Shown piece after piece: positions 17,536 through 26,900 of a DNA stretch of 64,000 nucleotides. Numbering within the stretch: position 1 is the first letter of the stretch; each line of letters begins with the position of its first letter. The DNA comes from Pannonibacter indicus (lineage in GTDB: Bacteria > Pseudomonadota > Alphaproteobacteria > Rhizobiales > Stappiaceae), in the NCBI RefSeq assembly GCF_001418225.1, contig NZ_LIPT01000001.1, positions 372,001 through 436,000 of the forward strand. Reading direction: 5' to 3'. Below the pieces are notes generated by a model, which saw only the letters and a list, made by a program, of their open reading frames with translations, ran no database searches and was not told the DNA's origin. A program made the position numbers and the translations under genes.

Positions 17536-18017
17536 GAACCTGGTTTGACGAGATGGAGCTGGGCGAGCGCGTCGAGCTTGGCTCCCACCACTTCACGGCC
17601 GAAGACATCGTCCGCTTTGCCGCCGCCTTCGACCCTCAGCCCTTCCACCTGACGGAAGAAGGTGCAGCGGCTACACACTTTGGCCGCCTCTGCGCCTCCG
17701 GCTGGCACACGGCCTCCGCCTTCATGCGCCGTCTGATCCTGACCATGCAGGAACTGGACGCGGCCACGCTTGCTCGCGGGGAAACGCCGGTGGAGCGCGG
17801 CCCCTCGCCCGGCTTTGAAAACCTCAAATGGATCAAGCCCGTATTTGCCGGCGACACGATCACCTACGCCAGCGTCGTGATTGCGAAGGATGATATCCCG
17901 CAGCGCCCGGACTGGGGCCTGCTGCGCGGCCGCAATGAGGGCACCAACCAGAACGGCGAACTGGTCTTCAGCTTCGAAAGCAAGGTCTACCTCCGGCGCA
18001 GACCGCGGCAGGCCTAA
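17532..18017 (+). CDS. MaoC family hot-dog dehydratase (second of pair)
   Basis: A 161-aa paralogue of the preceding gene: WFDEMELGERVELGSHHFT, then DIVRFAAAFDPQPFHLTEEG and GRLCASGWHTASAFMRRL. The same catalytic D-x-x-H pattern is present, and it carries a longer loop (PVERGPSPGFENLKWIKPV). Translationally coupled to the first copy. A copy of the dispersed repeat described below begins 25 bases after its stop codon. Confidence 0.87.
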   Translation: MRTWFDEMELGERVELGSHHFTAEDIVRFAAAFDPQPFHLTEEGAAATHFGRLCASGWHTASAFMRRLILTMQELDAATLARGETPVERGPSPGFENLKWIKPVFAGDTITYASVVIAKDDIPQRPDWGLLRGRNEGTNQNGELVFSFESKVYLRRRPRQA

Positions 18018-18041
18018 GCTTCGTATTGCCGCAGCCTGGCC

Positions 18042-18139
18042 CCAACTCTCGATGAGCGTGGCCCATCAAGAGCTGCTCAAGCCCGTACGGCGCCTGAGCC
18101 AATTCAAGGCGTGGTGCGTCAGCATCGAAAGCCTTGGTA
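18042..18139 (+). repeat. Dispersed 3'-end repeat, copy A
   Basis: Copy on the plus strand, directly downstream of the second MaoC gene. It begins with a degenerate hairpin (arms CTCT-GATG at 18046-18054 and CATC-AGAG at 18064-18072), followed by the conserved block with AATTCAAGGCGTGGTGCG and ending GAAAGCCTTGG. It aligns throughout with the reverse complements of the copies at 42427-42523 and 57491-57588. Confidence 0.75.
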
Positions 18140-18145
18140 CAATGT

Positions 18146-18625
18146 CTAAAGGCTGCGGCCGAGCACTACTTCGTCATGCAGCGGGATGCCGTATTCACCC
18201 ACGAGCGGGATCTCGGGCTTGAGCTGGCGCTCCTCATCAATGACGCCCTGCACGATCCGCTCCAGCCGGAAGCCACGCCGCTGATAGAAGCGGAAGGCAT
18301 CCAGATTATCATTCGATGTGCGCACCATCAGCCGGGTCATGCCATGACAGCGCGCATCATTGACCACCGCATCCAGCAGCTGCGTACCCGTACCTGCCCA
18401 GCGGCTGAGCGAATCGAGGGTCAGGATTTCCCATTCGCTCTCCCGGCGGATGACCGTGACAGCCCCGGCGAGCTGCCCGTCGTCCTCCGCCAGAAAGCCC
18501 GGCAGTGCCGAGGCATCGACCATGACGCCATCCAGCAGGATTTCCACACCTGCCCACCGCTCTTCCAGCAGCTGTGCGAGCGACGCCCGGTCCTTGTCTT
18601 CAATCGGCCTGATGATAACTGCCAA
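18146..18625 (-). CDS. GNAT family N-acetyltransferase
   Basis: A 159-aa single-domain GNAT protein: IIRPIEDKDRASLAQLLEERW at the N-terminus, acetyl-CoA loop region SLSRWAGTGTQLLDAVVNDAR, then NLDAFRFYQRRGFRLERI, the usual C-terminal Tyr-containing motif. Substrate unknown. It follows bluB after 9 bases, so apt-bluB-GNAT is probably one transcript. Confidence 0.85.
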   Translation of the reverse strand: MAVIIRPIEDKDRASLAQLLEERWAGVEILLDGVMVDASALPGFLAEDDGQLAGAVTVIRRESEWEILTLDSLSRWAGTGTQLLDAVVNDARCHGMTRLMVRTSNDNLDAFRFYQRRGFRLERIVQGVIDEERQLKPEIPLVGEYGIPLHDEVVLGRSL

Positions 18626-18634
18626 AGGCTCCTC

Positions 18635-19288
18635 CTAACGGATGAAAATACGCCCTTCGAGCGGCGTGCGGGCCTGCCAGCCCTCCCGTTCCAGCTCCGG
18701 CACCAGATGCTCTTCCTCGGGAAAGCCGAGGCAGAGATAGCCGATCAGCTCCCAGCCGGAAGGCACGTCCAGCGTTGTCTTCACGGCCTGTGGATCGATG
18801 ATCGACACCCAGCCGAGCCCAACACCATGCATGCGCGCGGCAAGCCACAGGCACTGGACCATGCCAACGGCCGAGAAGGCAAGTGTCTGCGGCATCGTTG
18901 CACGGCCAAGCCCATGCCCCTGCTCCGGGTCCGGATCGCAGAAGACCGCCAGCTGAACCGGCGCTTCGCGCAGGCCTGCCAGCTTGAGCCTTGCGTAAAG
19001 CTCCGCCTTTTCGCCCTCATAGGCCGCAAGGGCACGGTTGTTTTCCTGCTCGAACAGCCTCGTGACCGCGTCCCGCCGGGCTTGGCTTTCCACCCGGACG
19101 ATGCGCCAGGGCTGACTGTTGCCAACGGATGGCGCAAGGTCGGCTAGCGCCAGAACCTCATCCAGCAGGCCATCCGGCAGATAGTCCTTGCGGAAGCGGC
19201 GCACATCACGCCGCCAGTGCAGCAGGTCGGCAAAGGCAGCCCTGAACGCAGGCGAAAACTCCGGTCCGCACTCCGTCTGCCCTGCCAT
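18635..19288 (-). CDS. bluB: 5,6-Dimethylbenzimidazole synthase
   Basis: A 217-aa nitroreductase-fold flavoenzyme that breaks down FMNH2 with oxygen to make DMB, the lower ligand of cobalamin. BluB features: LLHWRRDVRRFRKDYLP near residue 22, LADLAPSVGNSQPWRIVRV near 47, and the C-terminal GVGLGWVSIIDP and GYLCLGFPEEE. The presence of bluB implies aerobic B12 synthesis elsewhere in the genome; no cobalamin riboswitch is visible here. It is two bases downstream of apt. Confidence 0.92.
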   Translation of the reverse strand: MAGQTECGPEFSPAFRAAFADLLHWRRDVRRFRKDYLPDGLLDEVLALADLAPSVGNSQPWRIVRVESQARRDAVTRLFEQENNRALAAYEGEKAELYARLKLAGLREAPVQLAVFCDPDPEQGHGLGRATMPQTLAFSAVGMVQCLWLAARMHGVGLGWVSIIDPQAVKTTLDVPSGWELIGYLCLGFPEEEHLVPELEREGWQARTPLEGRIFIR

Positions 19289-19290
19289 GG

Positions 19291-19839
19291 TCAGTGCCCC
19301 GGAAAGGCCAGCAGCGTGCGCACCGGCACGCCCATGGCTTCCAGCCGCTGACGCCCGCCCAGGTCCGGCAGGTCAACGATGAAACAGGCGGCGACAATCT
19401 CCGCCCCCTGCCCGCGCAGCAGTTTGCAGGCAGCTTCTGCCGTGCCGCCGGTGGCGATCAGGTCATCAACCACGATCACCCTGTCGCCCGGATTGATGGC
19501 ATCGCTGTGCATCTCGATTTCATCAAGGCCATATTCCAGCGAATAGGCAACACTGACCGTCTGCCAGGGCAGCTTGCCCTTCTTGCGGATCGGCACGAAG
19601 CCGGCAGACAGCTGATGCGCCACGGCTCCGCCCAGGATGAAGCCACGCGCCTCGATGCCGGCAATCTGCTCCACCTTGGAACCGGCCCAGGGCTGTACCA
19701 AAGCATCCACCGCCCGGCGGAAAGCACGGGCGTTGCCCAGAAGCGTGGTGATGTCGCGGAACAAGATGCCCGGCTTGGGATAGTCAGGGATGGTCCGGAT
19801 GGCCTGCAAAAGCTCTTCGGAAACGCTGGGAATGTCCAT
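19291..19839 (-). CDS. apt: Adenine phosphoribosyltransferase
   Basis: Makes AMP from adenine and PRPP. The 182-aa protein has [16 protein letters not shown] near residue 19, [17 protein letters not shown] near 61 and the PRPP loop [14 protein letters not shown] near 122. It lies close to mtnP, whose reaction releases adenine, so the two steps form a salvage route. First gene of the apt-bluB-GNAT unit; 149 bases separate it from mtnP. Confidence 0.95.
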   Translation of the reverse strand: MDIPSVSEELLQAIRTIPDYPKPGILFRDITTLLGNARAFRRAVDALVQPWAGSKVEQIAGIEARGFILGGAVAHQLSAGFVPIRKKGKLPWQTVSVAYSLEYGLDEIEMHSDAINPGDRVIVVDDLIATGGTAEAACKLLRGQGAEIVAACFIVDLPDLGGRQRLEAMGVPVRTLLAFPGH

Positions 19840-19988
19840 ATCGTCCTCTCAGGGCGCGTCGTAACTTGATTGGCCACGGGCCCAGGGCAGAGCCCCGGCA
19901 GCAGGGCCTTTGCCAGATCTTATATCAAGACGCGATCGCCGGGGGCAAAGGCATAACCACCTTGCCCACGGCCAATGCGCCGCAGCGG

Positions 19989-20870
19989 TCATCCCTTGTC
20001 GAAAAGCACCCGGCCTGCCACGGCATCAAGCTTCGCCAGCAAGGCCGGGTCGCGCCGCTCTGGCGCCGTCATGATCGCATAGTCAAGCGCCCGGTCGGAA
20101 CCAACGGGGCACAGCTCATGCTCACGCGGCAGAGCGCGGGCAAGGCGCGCCACCAGTTGTTGGGCGTGGTGAGCATTGTCATGCAGTACCTTGATGATCT
20201 GCTGGATATCGACCTCGCCATGGTCCGGGTGCCAACTGTCATAGTCGGTCACCATGGCCACCGTCGCGTAGCAGATCTCCGCCTCGCGGGCGAGCTTGGC
20301 CTCCGGCATGTTGGTCATGCCGATCACATCGCAGCCCCAGGAGCGGTAGAGGTGGCTCTCTGCAAGGGAGGAGAACTGCGGCCCCTCCATGGCCAGATAG
20401 GTGCCGCCGCGCCGGTATTTGAGGTCTTCCGCCCGCGCAGCCGCTTCCACATGATCGACCAGCCGGGGACTGACCGGATAGGCCATCGACACATGCGCCA
20501 CGCAGCCCGTCCCGAAGAAGCTCTTCTCCCGCGCAAAAGTCCGGTCGATGAACTGCTCCACCAGCACGAAGGTGCCGGGTGCCAGTTCTTCCTTCAGCGA
20601 GCCGCAAGCCGAAACGGAGATGAGGTCCGTAACGCCGCAGCGCTTCATGACATCAATGTTGGCGCGGTAATTGATCTGCGACGGCGGGTGCATGTGTCCA
20701 CGGCCGTGGCGCGGCAGGAACACCACCTTGAGACCGTCAATGTGCCCGATCCGGACCGCATCGGATGGATCGCCCCAGGGGCTTTCAACCCCGATCCATT
20801 CCGCTCCCTCAAGGCCCGGCAGATCATAGATCCCCGACCCGCCAATCACGCCCAGAACCGCCTCAGTCAT
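19989..20870 (-). CDS. mtnP: S-methyl-5'-thioadenosine phosphorylase
   Basis: Phosphorolysis of MTA to adenine and methylthioribose 1-phosphate, the first step of methionine salvage. The 293-aa protein has LGVIGGSGIYDLPG at the N-terminus, the phosphate-binding FLPRHGRGHMHPPSQINYRA, and AMEGPQFSSLAES. The ATG at 20870 is preceded by GGGGGTG; a TTG four codons earlier is less likely. Adenine passes to Apt; MTR-1-P is used by MtnA, encoded 26 kb away. Confidence 0.95.
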   Translation of the reverse strand: MTEAVLGVIGGSGIYDLPGLEGAEWIGVESPWGDPSDAVRIGHIDGLKVVFLPRHGRGHMHPPSQINYRANIDVMKRCGVTDLISVSACGSLKEELAPGTFVLVEQFIDRTFAREKSFFGTGCVAHVSMAYPVSPRLVDHVEAAARAEDLKYRRGGTYLAMEGPQFSSLAESHLYRSWGCDVIGMTNMPEAKLAREAEICYATVAMVTDYDSWHPDHGEVDIQQIIKVLHDNAHHAQQLVARLARALPREHELCPVGSDRALDYAIMTAPERRDPALLAKLDAVAGRVLFDKG

Positions 20871-20950
20871 CGGCACCCCCAAATCAGACCGGCCCGATTA
20901 GGTCCGGTTTGCCGGTGCTTGTCAAACCCGGCAAGAGCCCCGGAAAATGC

Positions 20951-20978
20951 AAAGGGCCGCCCCACCGGGCGGCCCCCT
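20951..20978 (-). terminator. Rho-independent terminator of the cytochrome bc1 operon
   Basis: GGGCCGCCC (20954-20962), loop CACC and GGGCGGCCC (20967-20975) form a perfect 9-bp stem. On the minus strand it is followed by TTTGCATTTT. It lies 36 bases after the petC stop and lies upstream of mtnP. Confidence 0.75.
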
Positions 20979-21013
20979 TCTCAGCATTTGCGGTCACCCC
21001 GCAGGTGCCGGTA

Positions 21014-21868
21014 TCAGTGCTCGACGTTGCGCCACAGCTTCTTCTTGGTGAAGTAGAGCATCGACGCGAAGACGATCAGGAAGATCATGACCCGGAAGCC
21101 CATCTTCTTGCGCTCTTCCAGGTGAGGCTCGGCGGCCCACATCAGGAAGGCGGAGACGTCACGGGCGTACTGATCCACCGTCATCGGCGTGCCATCGGTG
21201 TATTCGACCTGCTCATCGGAGATCGGCTTGGCCATGCCGATGAAGGACCCTGCCATGAAGGCCGGGTTGTAGTGCTGCCCAGCGGGAACCGTCACGCCCT
21301 CCGGCACTTCCTCGTCGTAGCTGACAAGCAGCGCATGGACATAGTCCGGGCCCTGCTCGTTGTACTGGGTGAAGGCGTCAAAGATGAACCACGGGAAGCC
21401 GCGGTGGGCAGCACGGGCCTTGGCGATCAGCGAGAAGTCCGGCGGATATGCGCCGCCATTGGCGGCACGGGCCGCCTGCTCGTTCGGGAACGGAGAGGGG
21501 AAGCGGTCGGCCAGAACAGCCGGACGCTCGAACATGTCGCCATCGTCATTCGGGCCATCCTGAACCGTGTATTCCGCCGCAATCGCCTTTGCCTGATCTT
21601 CGGTGAAGCCCGGCCCGCCCGGCTGCGCCAGGTTGCGGAATGCCACAAACTTCAGGCCATGGCACGAGGCACAAACCTCACGGTAGACCTTGAAGCCGCG
21701 CTGCAGCTGAGCCTTGTCGAAGGTGCCGAAGGGCCCCGCGAAGGACCATTGTTCACGCGGGATGTGCGGCCCCTCACCTGCTGCGAAAGCGGGCGAGGCA
21801 ACAGCCACAGCGATGGTTGCGGCCAGCGAGACGCCAAGGGCGCGGACGGTCTTGATCATGGTGCTCAT
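21014..21868 (-). CDS. petC: Cytochrome c1 of the bc1 complex
   Basis: Membrane-anchored c-type cytochrome that passes electrons from the Rieske centre to soluble cytochrome c. The 284-aa precursor has a signal peptide (residues 1-30, ending SPAFAAG), the haem motif CASCHG near residue 67, an AGSFIGMAKP segment with a candidate Met axial ligand, and a C-terminal anchor (MIFLIVFASMLYFTKKKLW). Third gene of petA-petB-petC, with a terminator downstream. Confidence 0.95.
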   Translation of the reverse strand: MSTMIKTVRALGVSLAATIAVAVASPAFAAGEGPHIPREQWSFAGPFGTFDKAQLQRGFKVYREVCASCHGLKFVAFRNLAQPGGPGFTEDQAKAIAAEYTVQDGPNDDGDMFERPAVLADRFPSPFPNEQAARAANGGAYPPDFSLIAKARAAHRGFPWFIFDAFTQYNEQGPDYVHALLVSYDEEVPEGVTVPAGQHYNPAFMAGSFIGMAKPISDEQVEYTDGTPMTVDQYARDVSAFLMWAAEPHLEERKKMGFRVMIFLIVFASMLYFTKKKLWRNVEH

Positions 21869-21892
21869 TTCAAAAACTCCTGACCCTTTCCG

Positions 21893-23158
21893 TCACTTCG
21901 TCTGCGGTGCTGCAGCAGCAGCGGCAGGCTTGCCGGCCCCACTTGCCAGAACCGCTTCGGAGATCGAGGCCGGCAGCGGCAGCGGCTTCTCAAGGAAGCC
22001 CAGCAGCGGCAGGATGATCAGGAAGTGGGCGAAGTAGTAGATCGTGCAGATGCGCGACAGGATCACGTAGATGCCTTCTGCCGGCATCGCACCGAGATAG
22101 CCGAGGGCCACCGCGTTGATTGCGAAGATCCAGAAGAACTGCTTGAACAGCGGGCGGTAGACGCCCGAGCGGACCCTGGACGTATCGAGCCAGGGCAGGA
22201 CAAACAGGATGGCAATGGCGCCAAACATGGCCAGAACGCCGCCGAGCTTGTCCGGCACCGCACGCAGGATCGCGTAGAACGGCAGGAAATACCATTCCGG
22301 AACGATGTGCGCGGGCGTCACCAGCGGGTTCGCCTCGATGTAGTTGTCAGGATGACCCATGTAGTTCGGCACGTAGAAGACGAACCACGAGAAGAAGATC
22401 ATGAACACGACGATCGCGAAGGCGTCCTTGACCGTATAGTACGGATGGAACGGAACCGTGTCCTGACCGGACTTCGGCTGCACGCCCGTCGGGTTGTTGT
22501 TGCCCGTAGTGTGGAAGGCCCACACGTGCAGGATGACAACGCCGAAGATCATGAACGGCAGCAGATAGTGCAGCGAGAAGAAGCGGTTCAGCGTCGGGTT
22601 GTCGACGGCAAAGCCGCCCCACAGCCAGGTGCGCACGGTTTCACCCACCAGCGGGATCGCCGAGAACAGGTTGGTGATCACGGTGGCGCCCCAGAAGGAC
22701 ATCTGGCCCCAGGGCAGGACGTAGCCCATGAAGGCGGTGCCCATCATGATGAGGAAGATGATCACACCCAGGATCCACGAGATTTCGCGCGGAGCCTTGT
22801 AGGAGCCGTAGTAAAGACCGCGGAAGATGTGGATGTAGACGGCGATGAAGAACATCGACGCGCCATTGGAATGCAGGTAGCGGATCAGCCAGCCGAAGTT
22901 CACATCACGCATGATGTGCTCGACACTGTAGAAGGCTGCCGTGGTGCTGGGCGTGTAGTGCATCACCAGCACGATGCCGGTGATGATCTGCGAGATCAGC
23001 ACGAAAAAGAGAATACCGCCGAAGGTCCACCAGTAATTGAGGTTCTTCGGGGTCGGGAAATCGACGAAAGAGCCGCGAACGAGCGAGATGACCGGCAGAC
23101 GGCTCTCAAGCCATTTCGCCGCCGCGCTCTGCGGAACGTAATTGGAATGTCCAGCCAT
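21893..23158 (-). CDS. petB: Cytochrome b of the bc1 complex
   Basis: Polytopic inner-membrane subunit with the two b haems and the Qo and Qi sites. The 421-aa protein is the fused form (cytochrome b plus subunit IV region). It shows [18 protein letters not shown] near residue 46, [13 protein letters not shown], the Qo motif [13 protein letters not shown] near residue 293, and the His residues of the four-helix bundle. Start at [11 protein letters not shown], preceded by CAGGAGA; 23 bases after petA. Confidence 0.96.
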   Translation of the reverse strand: MAGHSNYVPQSAAAKWLESRLPVISLVRGSFVDFPTPKNLNYWWTFGGILFFVLISQIITGIVLVMHYTPSTTAAFYSVEHIMRDVNFGWLIRYLHSNGASMFFIAVYIHIFRGLYYGSYKAPREISWILGVIIFLIMMGTAFMGYVLPWGQMSFWGATVITNLFSAIPLVGETVRTWLWGGFAVDNPTLNRFFSLHYLLPFMIFGVVILHVWAFHTTGNNNPTGVQPKSGQDTVPFHPYYTVKDAFAIVVFMIFFSWFVFYVPNYMGHPDNYIEANPLVTPAHIVPEWYFLPFYAILRAVPDKLGGVLAMFGAIAILFVLPWLDTSRVRSGVYRPLFKQFFWIFAINAVALGYLGAMPAEGIYVILSRICTIYYFAHFLIILPLLGFLEKPLPLPASISEAVLASGAGKPAAAAAAPQTK

Positions 23159-23181
23159 GGCTGTCTCCTGGGGTCTACCGG

Positions 23182-23742
23182 TCAACCGATCTTGATCTTG
23201 GCGTCTTCAACAAACGCAAACGGCGGTACGAGGAGGTTCTCCGGAGCAGGCCCCCGGCGGATACGCCCTGCGGTGTCATAGTGCGAACCATGACACGGGC
23301 AGAACCAGCCATCGAAGTCGCCGGCATTGCCCAGCGGCACGCAGCCCAGATGGGTGCAGATGCCGACCATGACGAGCCAGGCTTCCTTGCCTTCGGCAGC
23401 GCGATTCGCGTCGGAGGCATCGGCGGTATCGGACAGGTTGAGATTGCGCGCCAGTTTGTCCGGCAGTTCGGACAGCGGCACAGCCTTGGCCTCTTCGATC
23501 TCCTTGTCCGTACGCTGACGGATGAAGACCGGCTTGCCGCGCCACTTCACGGTGATCGACTGCCCCACCTCGACGGCGGAGACGTCCACCTCGATGGAGG
23601 CCAGAGCAAGAGCCGAAGCGTCCGGGTTCATCTGGTCGATGAAGGGCCAGGCGACAGCGCCCGCGCCCACAACGCCCATGGCGCCGGTCGCAAGATAGAG
23701 GAAATCACGGCGGGTCGGTTCCGCCGAATCCGTATGAGCCAA
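23182..23742 (-). CDS. petA: Rieske iron-sulfur subunit of the bc1 complex
   Basis: A 186-aa [2Fe-2S] subunit. The N-terminus has a twin-arginine type anchor ([20 protein letters not shown]) and the cluster motifs CTHLGC and CPCHGS are near residues 131 and 151. Start: no ATG fits. A TTG at 23742, eight bases after GAGAGG, gives the standard family N-terminus ([13 protein letters not shown]); the open frame upstream to 24084 has no resemblance to anything. First gene of the bc1 operon. A perfect FNR/FixK-type dyad lies about 275 bases upstream. Confidence 0.93.
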   Translation of the reverse strand: MAHTDSAEPTRRDFLYLATGAMGVVGAGAVAWPFIDQMNPDASALALASIEVDVSAVEVGQSITVKWRGKPVFIRQRTDKEIEEAKAVPLSELPDKLARNLNLSDTADASDANRAAEGKEAWLVMVGICTHLGCVPLGNAGDFDGWFCPCHGSHYDTAGRIRRGPAPENLLVPPFAFVEDAKIKIG

Positions 23743-24015
23743 GGTCGCGTCCTCTCGAAACCTGTTTAACGTATACCGAATGCCCACAGGCAGGCAGCCT
23801 CGCCCTCCCCTCCGGAACGGTCGGCTGCCCGGCGCGGGCATTAACGGCAAACGGGTGCGGCAATCGCCCGCACCACACCAAGCGGTGGTCTTTTTGCACC
23901 GTTCTGCCGCATTGTCCAGATGACCTTCGGCCAGAACGCTAAATGTCGCACCGCTTGGGATGCCGTCATCACCTTTTTGATGCCCTGAAAAGGCCCCAAT
24001 TGAAAGCCGGATCGT

Positions 24016-24029
24016 TTGATCTGGATCAA
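24016..24029. promoter_or_regulatory. FNR/FixK-type box upstream of petABC
   Basis: TTGATCTGGATCAA matches the TTGAT-N4-ATCAA consensus of FNR/FixK/Anr proteins exactly, and the symmetry extends to an 18-bp dyad (GTTTGATCTGGATCAAAC, 24014-24031). It overlaps the last codons of the upstream ABC transporter gene and lies 274 bases before the petA start. Chance occurrence in coding DNA cannot be ruled out, but the extended symmetry argues against it. Confidence 0.5.
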
Positions 24030-25864
24030 ACTTCTGCAGCTGACTGCAAAAATCCGCCAGACTGATGCGACCACAGCTGTGCATATAGGCCGCCCCGGGT
24101 CAGCAGTTCTTCATGACGCCCCTCTTCGATGATTCGGCCCTTGTCCATGACGACGAGGCGGTCCATGGCCGCGATGGTCGACAGGCGGTGCGCGATGGCA
24201 ATCACCGTCTTTCCTTCCATCAGATCGAAGAGACTGTCCTGAATGGCTGCCTCCACCTCGCTGTCCAGGGCGGATGTCGCCTCGTCCAGCAGCAGGATGG
24301 GAGCATTTTTCAGCAGAACCCGGGCAATGGCAATCCGCTGGCGCTGTCCGCCGGACAGCTTCACGCCGCGTTCACCCACCTGGGCCTGAAGGCCGCTGCG
24401 CCCGTCCTTGTCCTCAAGTCCCTGAACGAACTCAAGGGCATGGGCCTTGCGCAGAGCCTCGATCACCTCCGCTTCCGACGCCTCCGGCTTGCCGTAGGCG
24501 ACGTTCTCATAGATGGACCGGTGCAGCAGCGAAGTATCCTGCGTAACAACACCGATATGAGCGCGCAGGTCATCCTGGCGGACACGGGCGATATCCTGCC
24601 CGTCGATACGGATTGAACCGCTCTCAAGGTCATAGAACCGCAGCAGCAGGTTGACGAGGGTGGACTTGCCCGCACCGGAACGGCCGATGAGACCGATCTT
24701 TTCGCCCGGGCGGATCGTCAGATCCAGCGCATCGATGACACCCTTGACCTTGCCATAGTGGAAGGAGGCCTTGTCGAAGACGATCTCGCCTTTGGTGACC
24801 GTAAGGGGCGCTGCATCAGGCACGTCCTGCACCTCCCGCTCACGCGCAATGGTGCCGATGCCGTCCTGCACCGTGCCGACATTTTCGAACAGGCCCGCAA
24901 CTTCCCACAGGATCCACTGGGACATGCCCTGGATCCGCAGGACGAGGGACACCGCCACCGCCACATCGCCCGTAGTGACCACCTCATGCTGCCACAGGAA
25001 TATGGACAGTCCGGCTGTGGAGAACAGCAGCAGCGTATTCAGCGTGTTCAGCGAGATGTTCAGCAGCGTCACATAGCGCATCTGGCCGAAGACGGTCTTC
25101 ATGAAGCCCATCATCGAATTGCGGGCATATTCTTCCTCACGCCGTGCATGAGAGAAGAGCTTGACCGTGGCAATGTTGGTGTAAGCATCCACCACATGGC
25201 CGGTCATCACCGAGCGGGCATCCGCCTGCTCCTGCGAGATCGCCTTGAGGCGGGGAATGAAGACACGCAGCACGCCAACATAGGCAAAAGTCCAGACCAC
25301 CAGCGGAATCGCGAGATAGAGGTTGGCATCACCGATGACGATCAGCGCGCTGGTCAGATAGACCAGCACATAGACCATCATGTCGACGATCCGAGTCACC
25401 ACCTCGCGCACGGCCAGTGCCGTCTGCATCATCTTGTTGGCGATGCGGCCGGCAAAGTCGTTGTGGTAGAAGGTCATGCTCTGGCGCAGCAGATAGCGGT
25501 GCACGCGCCAGCGCACGGACATGGGATAGGTTCCGATCACGCCCTGATGGAACAGCAGTTCCCACATGGCCTGCGTCAACGGCAGGCCCAGCAGGATGAC
25601 GCCGGCCATGAGCGAGAGCTTCACCCAGTTGTCGGTCCAGAACGTCGCCCGGTTGGCCTCGCCCAGCCAGTTGACCAGATCGCCCAGGAAGGAAAAGATC
25701 GCGACCTGAAAGATCGCGATCATCGCCCCTAGCACACCGACACCGGCCAGCAGCGGCCAAAGCGGCTTGGTATAGTACCAGCAGAAGGCCCCAAACCCCT
25801 TCGGCGGCACATCCAGCTTAAAGTCCGCGAAGGGATCGATCAGACGTTCAAATCTGGAAAACAT
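24026..25864 (-). CDS. ABC exporter, fused permease/ATPase (first paralogue)
   Basis: A 612-aa half-transporter of the MsbA/ATM1-like exporter type. The N-terminal membrane domain (about 45-330) has six hydrophobic helices. The ATPase domain (about 360-600) has Walker [16 protein letters not shown]-loop VVTQDTSLL, signature [15 protein letters not shown], Walker [13 protein letters not shown] and the His switch IAHRLSTI. All catalytic residues are intact, so it can work as a homodimer. Substrate not predictable. It overlaps by 17 bases the small membrane-protein gene before it. Confidence 0.92.
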   Translation of the reverse strand: MFSRFERLIDPFADFKLDVPPKGFGAFCWYYTKPLWPLLAGVGVLGAMIAIFQVAIFSFLGDLVNWLGEANRATFWTDNWVKLSLMAGVILLGLPLTQAMWELLFHQGVIGTYPMSVRWRVHRYLLRQSMTFYHNDFAGRIANKMMQTALAVREVVTRIVDMMVYVLVYLTSALIVIGDANLYLAIPLVVWTFAYVGVLRVFIPRLKAISQEQADARSVMTGHVVDAYTNIATVKLFSHARREEEYARNSMMGFMKTVFGQMRYVTLLNISLNTLNTLLLFSTAGLSIFLWQHEVVTTGDVAVAVSLVLRIQGMSQWILWEVAGLFENVGTVQDGIGTIAREREVQDVPDAAPLTVTKGEIVFDKASFHYGKVKGVIDALDLTIRPGEKIGLIGRSGAGKSTLVNLLLRFYDLESGSIRIDGQDIARVRQDDLRAHIGVVTQDTSLLHRSIYENVAYGKPEASEAEVIEALRKAHALEFVQGLEDKDGRSGLQAQVGERGVKLSGGQRQRIAIARVLLKNAPILLLDEATSALDSEVEAAIQDSLFDLMEGKTVIAIAHRLSTIAAMDRLVVMDKGRIIEEGRHEELLTRGGLYAQLWSHQSGGFLQSAAEV

Positions 25865-26303
25865 TGTTCAACTCCAGAGATTTACGCCCCTCGCCCGCGG
25901 ACCGGGCAGAACCGCGCAGACGCCTGATTTTCAGGCGCTGCCAATAGGGACGGCGGCCACCGAAGGCCAGCGGAAAGACGAAACTGACCAGCGCACCGGC
26001 AAGCACCAGCGTGCCAAGGAACAGCTCTATCAGATGCGTGCGGTACTGCGCTGCGCTCTGCACCGCATTGCCAATGCGCACAGCCTCCAGCGACCACAGG
26101 TCAGCGAGGAGAACCGGCAGGAAAATCAGCATGGCGGCACCAGCCGTTGCAGCGGAAAAGACGGCAACAGCCGCCCCGCCAAGGGCCAGGCGCTGGCGCC
26201 AGGACAGCGTCACCCGCGGCAAGGACGCAGCAAGGTCATCCGGACGCGGCAGGTCCGGCGGATAAGGCAGATCGAAAGGATCCAAAGGATAACGAACAGA
26301 CAT
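25848..26303 (-). CDS. Small membrane protein coupled to the ABC exporter
   Basis: A 151-aa protein with a Pro-rich N-terminus (YPLDPFDLPYPPDLPRPDDL), one strong helix (LALGGAAVAVFSAATAGAAM plus following hydrophobics, residues 42-68) and a second (LIELFLGTLVLAGALVSFVF, about 95-115), then a basic C-terminal tail. No family recognised. The start of the exporter gene lies inside its 3' end, so the two are translationally coupled and may act together. Confidence 0.65.
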   Translation of the reverse strand: MSVRYPLDPFDLPYPPDLPRPDDLAASLPRVTLSWRQRLALGGAAVAVFSAATAGAAMLIFLPVLLADLWSLEAVRIGNAVQSAAQYRTHLIELFLGTLVLAGALVSFVFPLAFGGRRPYWQRLKIRRLRGSARSAGEGRKSLELNNVFQI

Positions 26304-26438
26304 GGTTCTGCTCCAGACGGAATCGGACTGATGAGGCACAGCTGGCGGGACGCGCAAATGAAAGACGCGCAGCACCGGAATGGTCCGGTTACGCTTGGAG
26401 CCAGTCGCTATTCAGCTGAAATGTTTTGAAACGCCGTC

Positions 26439-26522
26439 TCAGGCTGCCGGGTGGCAGGAGATCGGAAACGGGCCCGCGAGAGCAGGGGCTACGGTCGTAT
26501 GGACACGTGACGTATTTGTCAT
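26439..26522 (-). CDS. Possible 27-aa leader peptide or small protein
   Basis: Open frame MTNTSRVHTTVAPALAGPFP followed by ISCHPAA and TGA. Its ATG (26520-26522) has an AGGAGGGG site with five-base spacing, among the best ribosome binding sites in the window. It lies 135 bases upstream of the membrane protein/ABC exporter pair on the same strand, with an ACCGGA/TCCGGT hairpin in between. It could be a leader peptide that controls the exporter, or a small protein in its own right. Length is too short for family recognition. Confidence 0.4.
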   Translation of the reverse strand: MTNTSRVHTTVAPALAGPFPISCHPAA

Positions 26523-26845
26523 GAACACCCCTCCTCTGTTAGCTCGGTTGACGGCAATAGACAGCGCGGCAGAACGCGCCTGACTTTCTTAGACTGTTCG
26601 GTTGAAATCGCAAGGCCCCAAGCACAGCTCAAACATGCTTTACCTCCCGCCTGTTGCCATGAGGCAACAACGCAACCAGTACCTGAGAGACCTCGCCCCT
26701 TCTCCAGTTCCTATCCGGATCAGAGTGAACCTGACAGACGCCGGATTTATTTGTTTTCATTTGTCTTTTCGGAAAAACCACTGGCCGCTCTCCCCTGACG
26801 AACTCCGGGGCCGCCTTCAGGCACGCCCTCCGTCTGCGGGCGGAC

Positions 26846-26875
26846 AAAAAATGCGGCGGAACCCGTCCGCCGCAT
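26846..26875 (-). terminator. Rho-independent terminator of the MCP gene
   Basis: ATGCGGCGGA (26851-26860), loop ACCCG and TCCGCCGCAT (26866-26875) form a perfect 10-bp stem, preceded on the plus strand by an A-run (T-run after the stem on the minus strand). It ends 25 bases from the MCP stop. Confidence 0.85.
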
Positions 26876-26900
26876 GTCACCATCCCTTGGATTGCACTCC

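Larger units (their letters stand above)
26304..26900. other. Long intergenic region, mostly without genes
   Basis: Almost 600 bases between the membrane-protein gene and the MCP gene, both minus strand. It holds a 27-codon open frame with a very strong ribosome binding site (26439-26522, listed separately), a small GTTGCC/GGCAAC hairpin near 26653-26668 and the MCP terminator at 26846-26875. Other open frames here lack starts with ribosome binding sites and resemble nothing. Confidence 0.5.
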
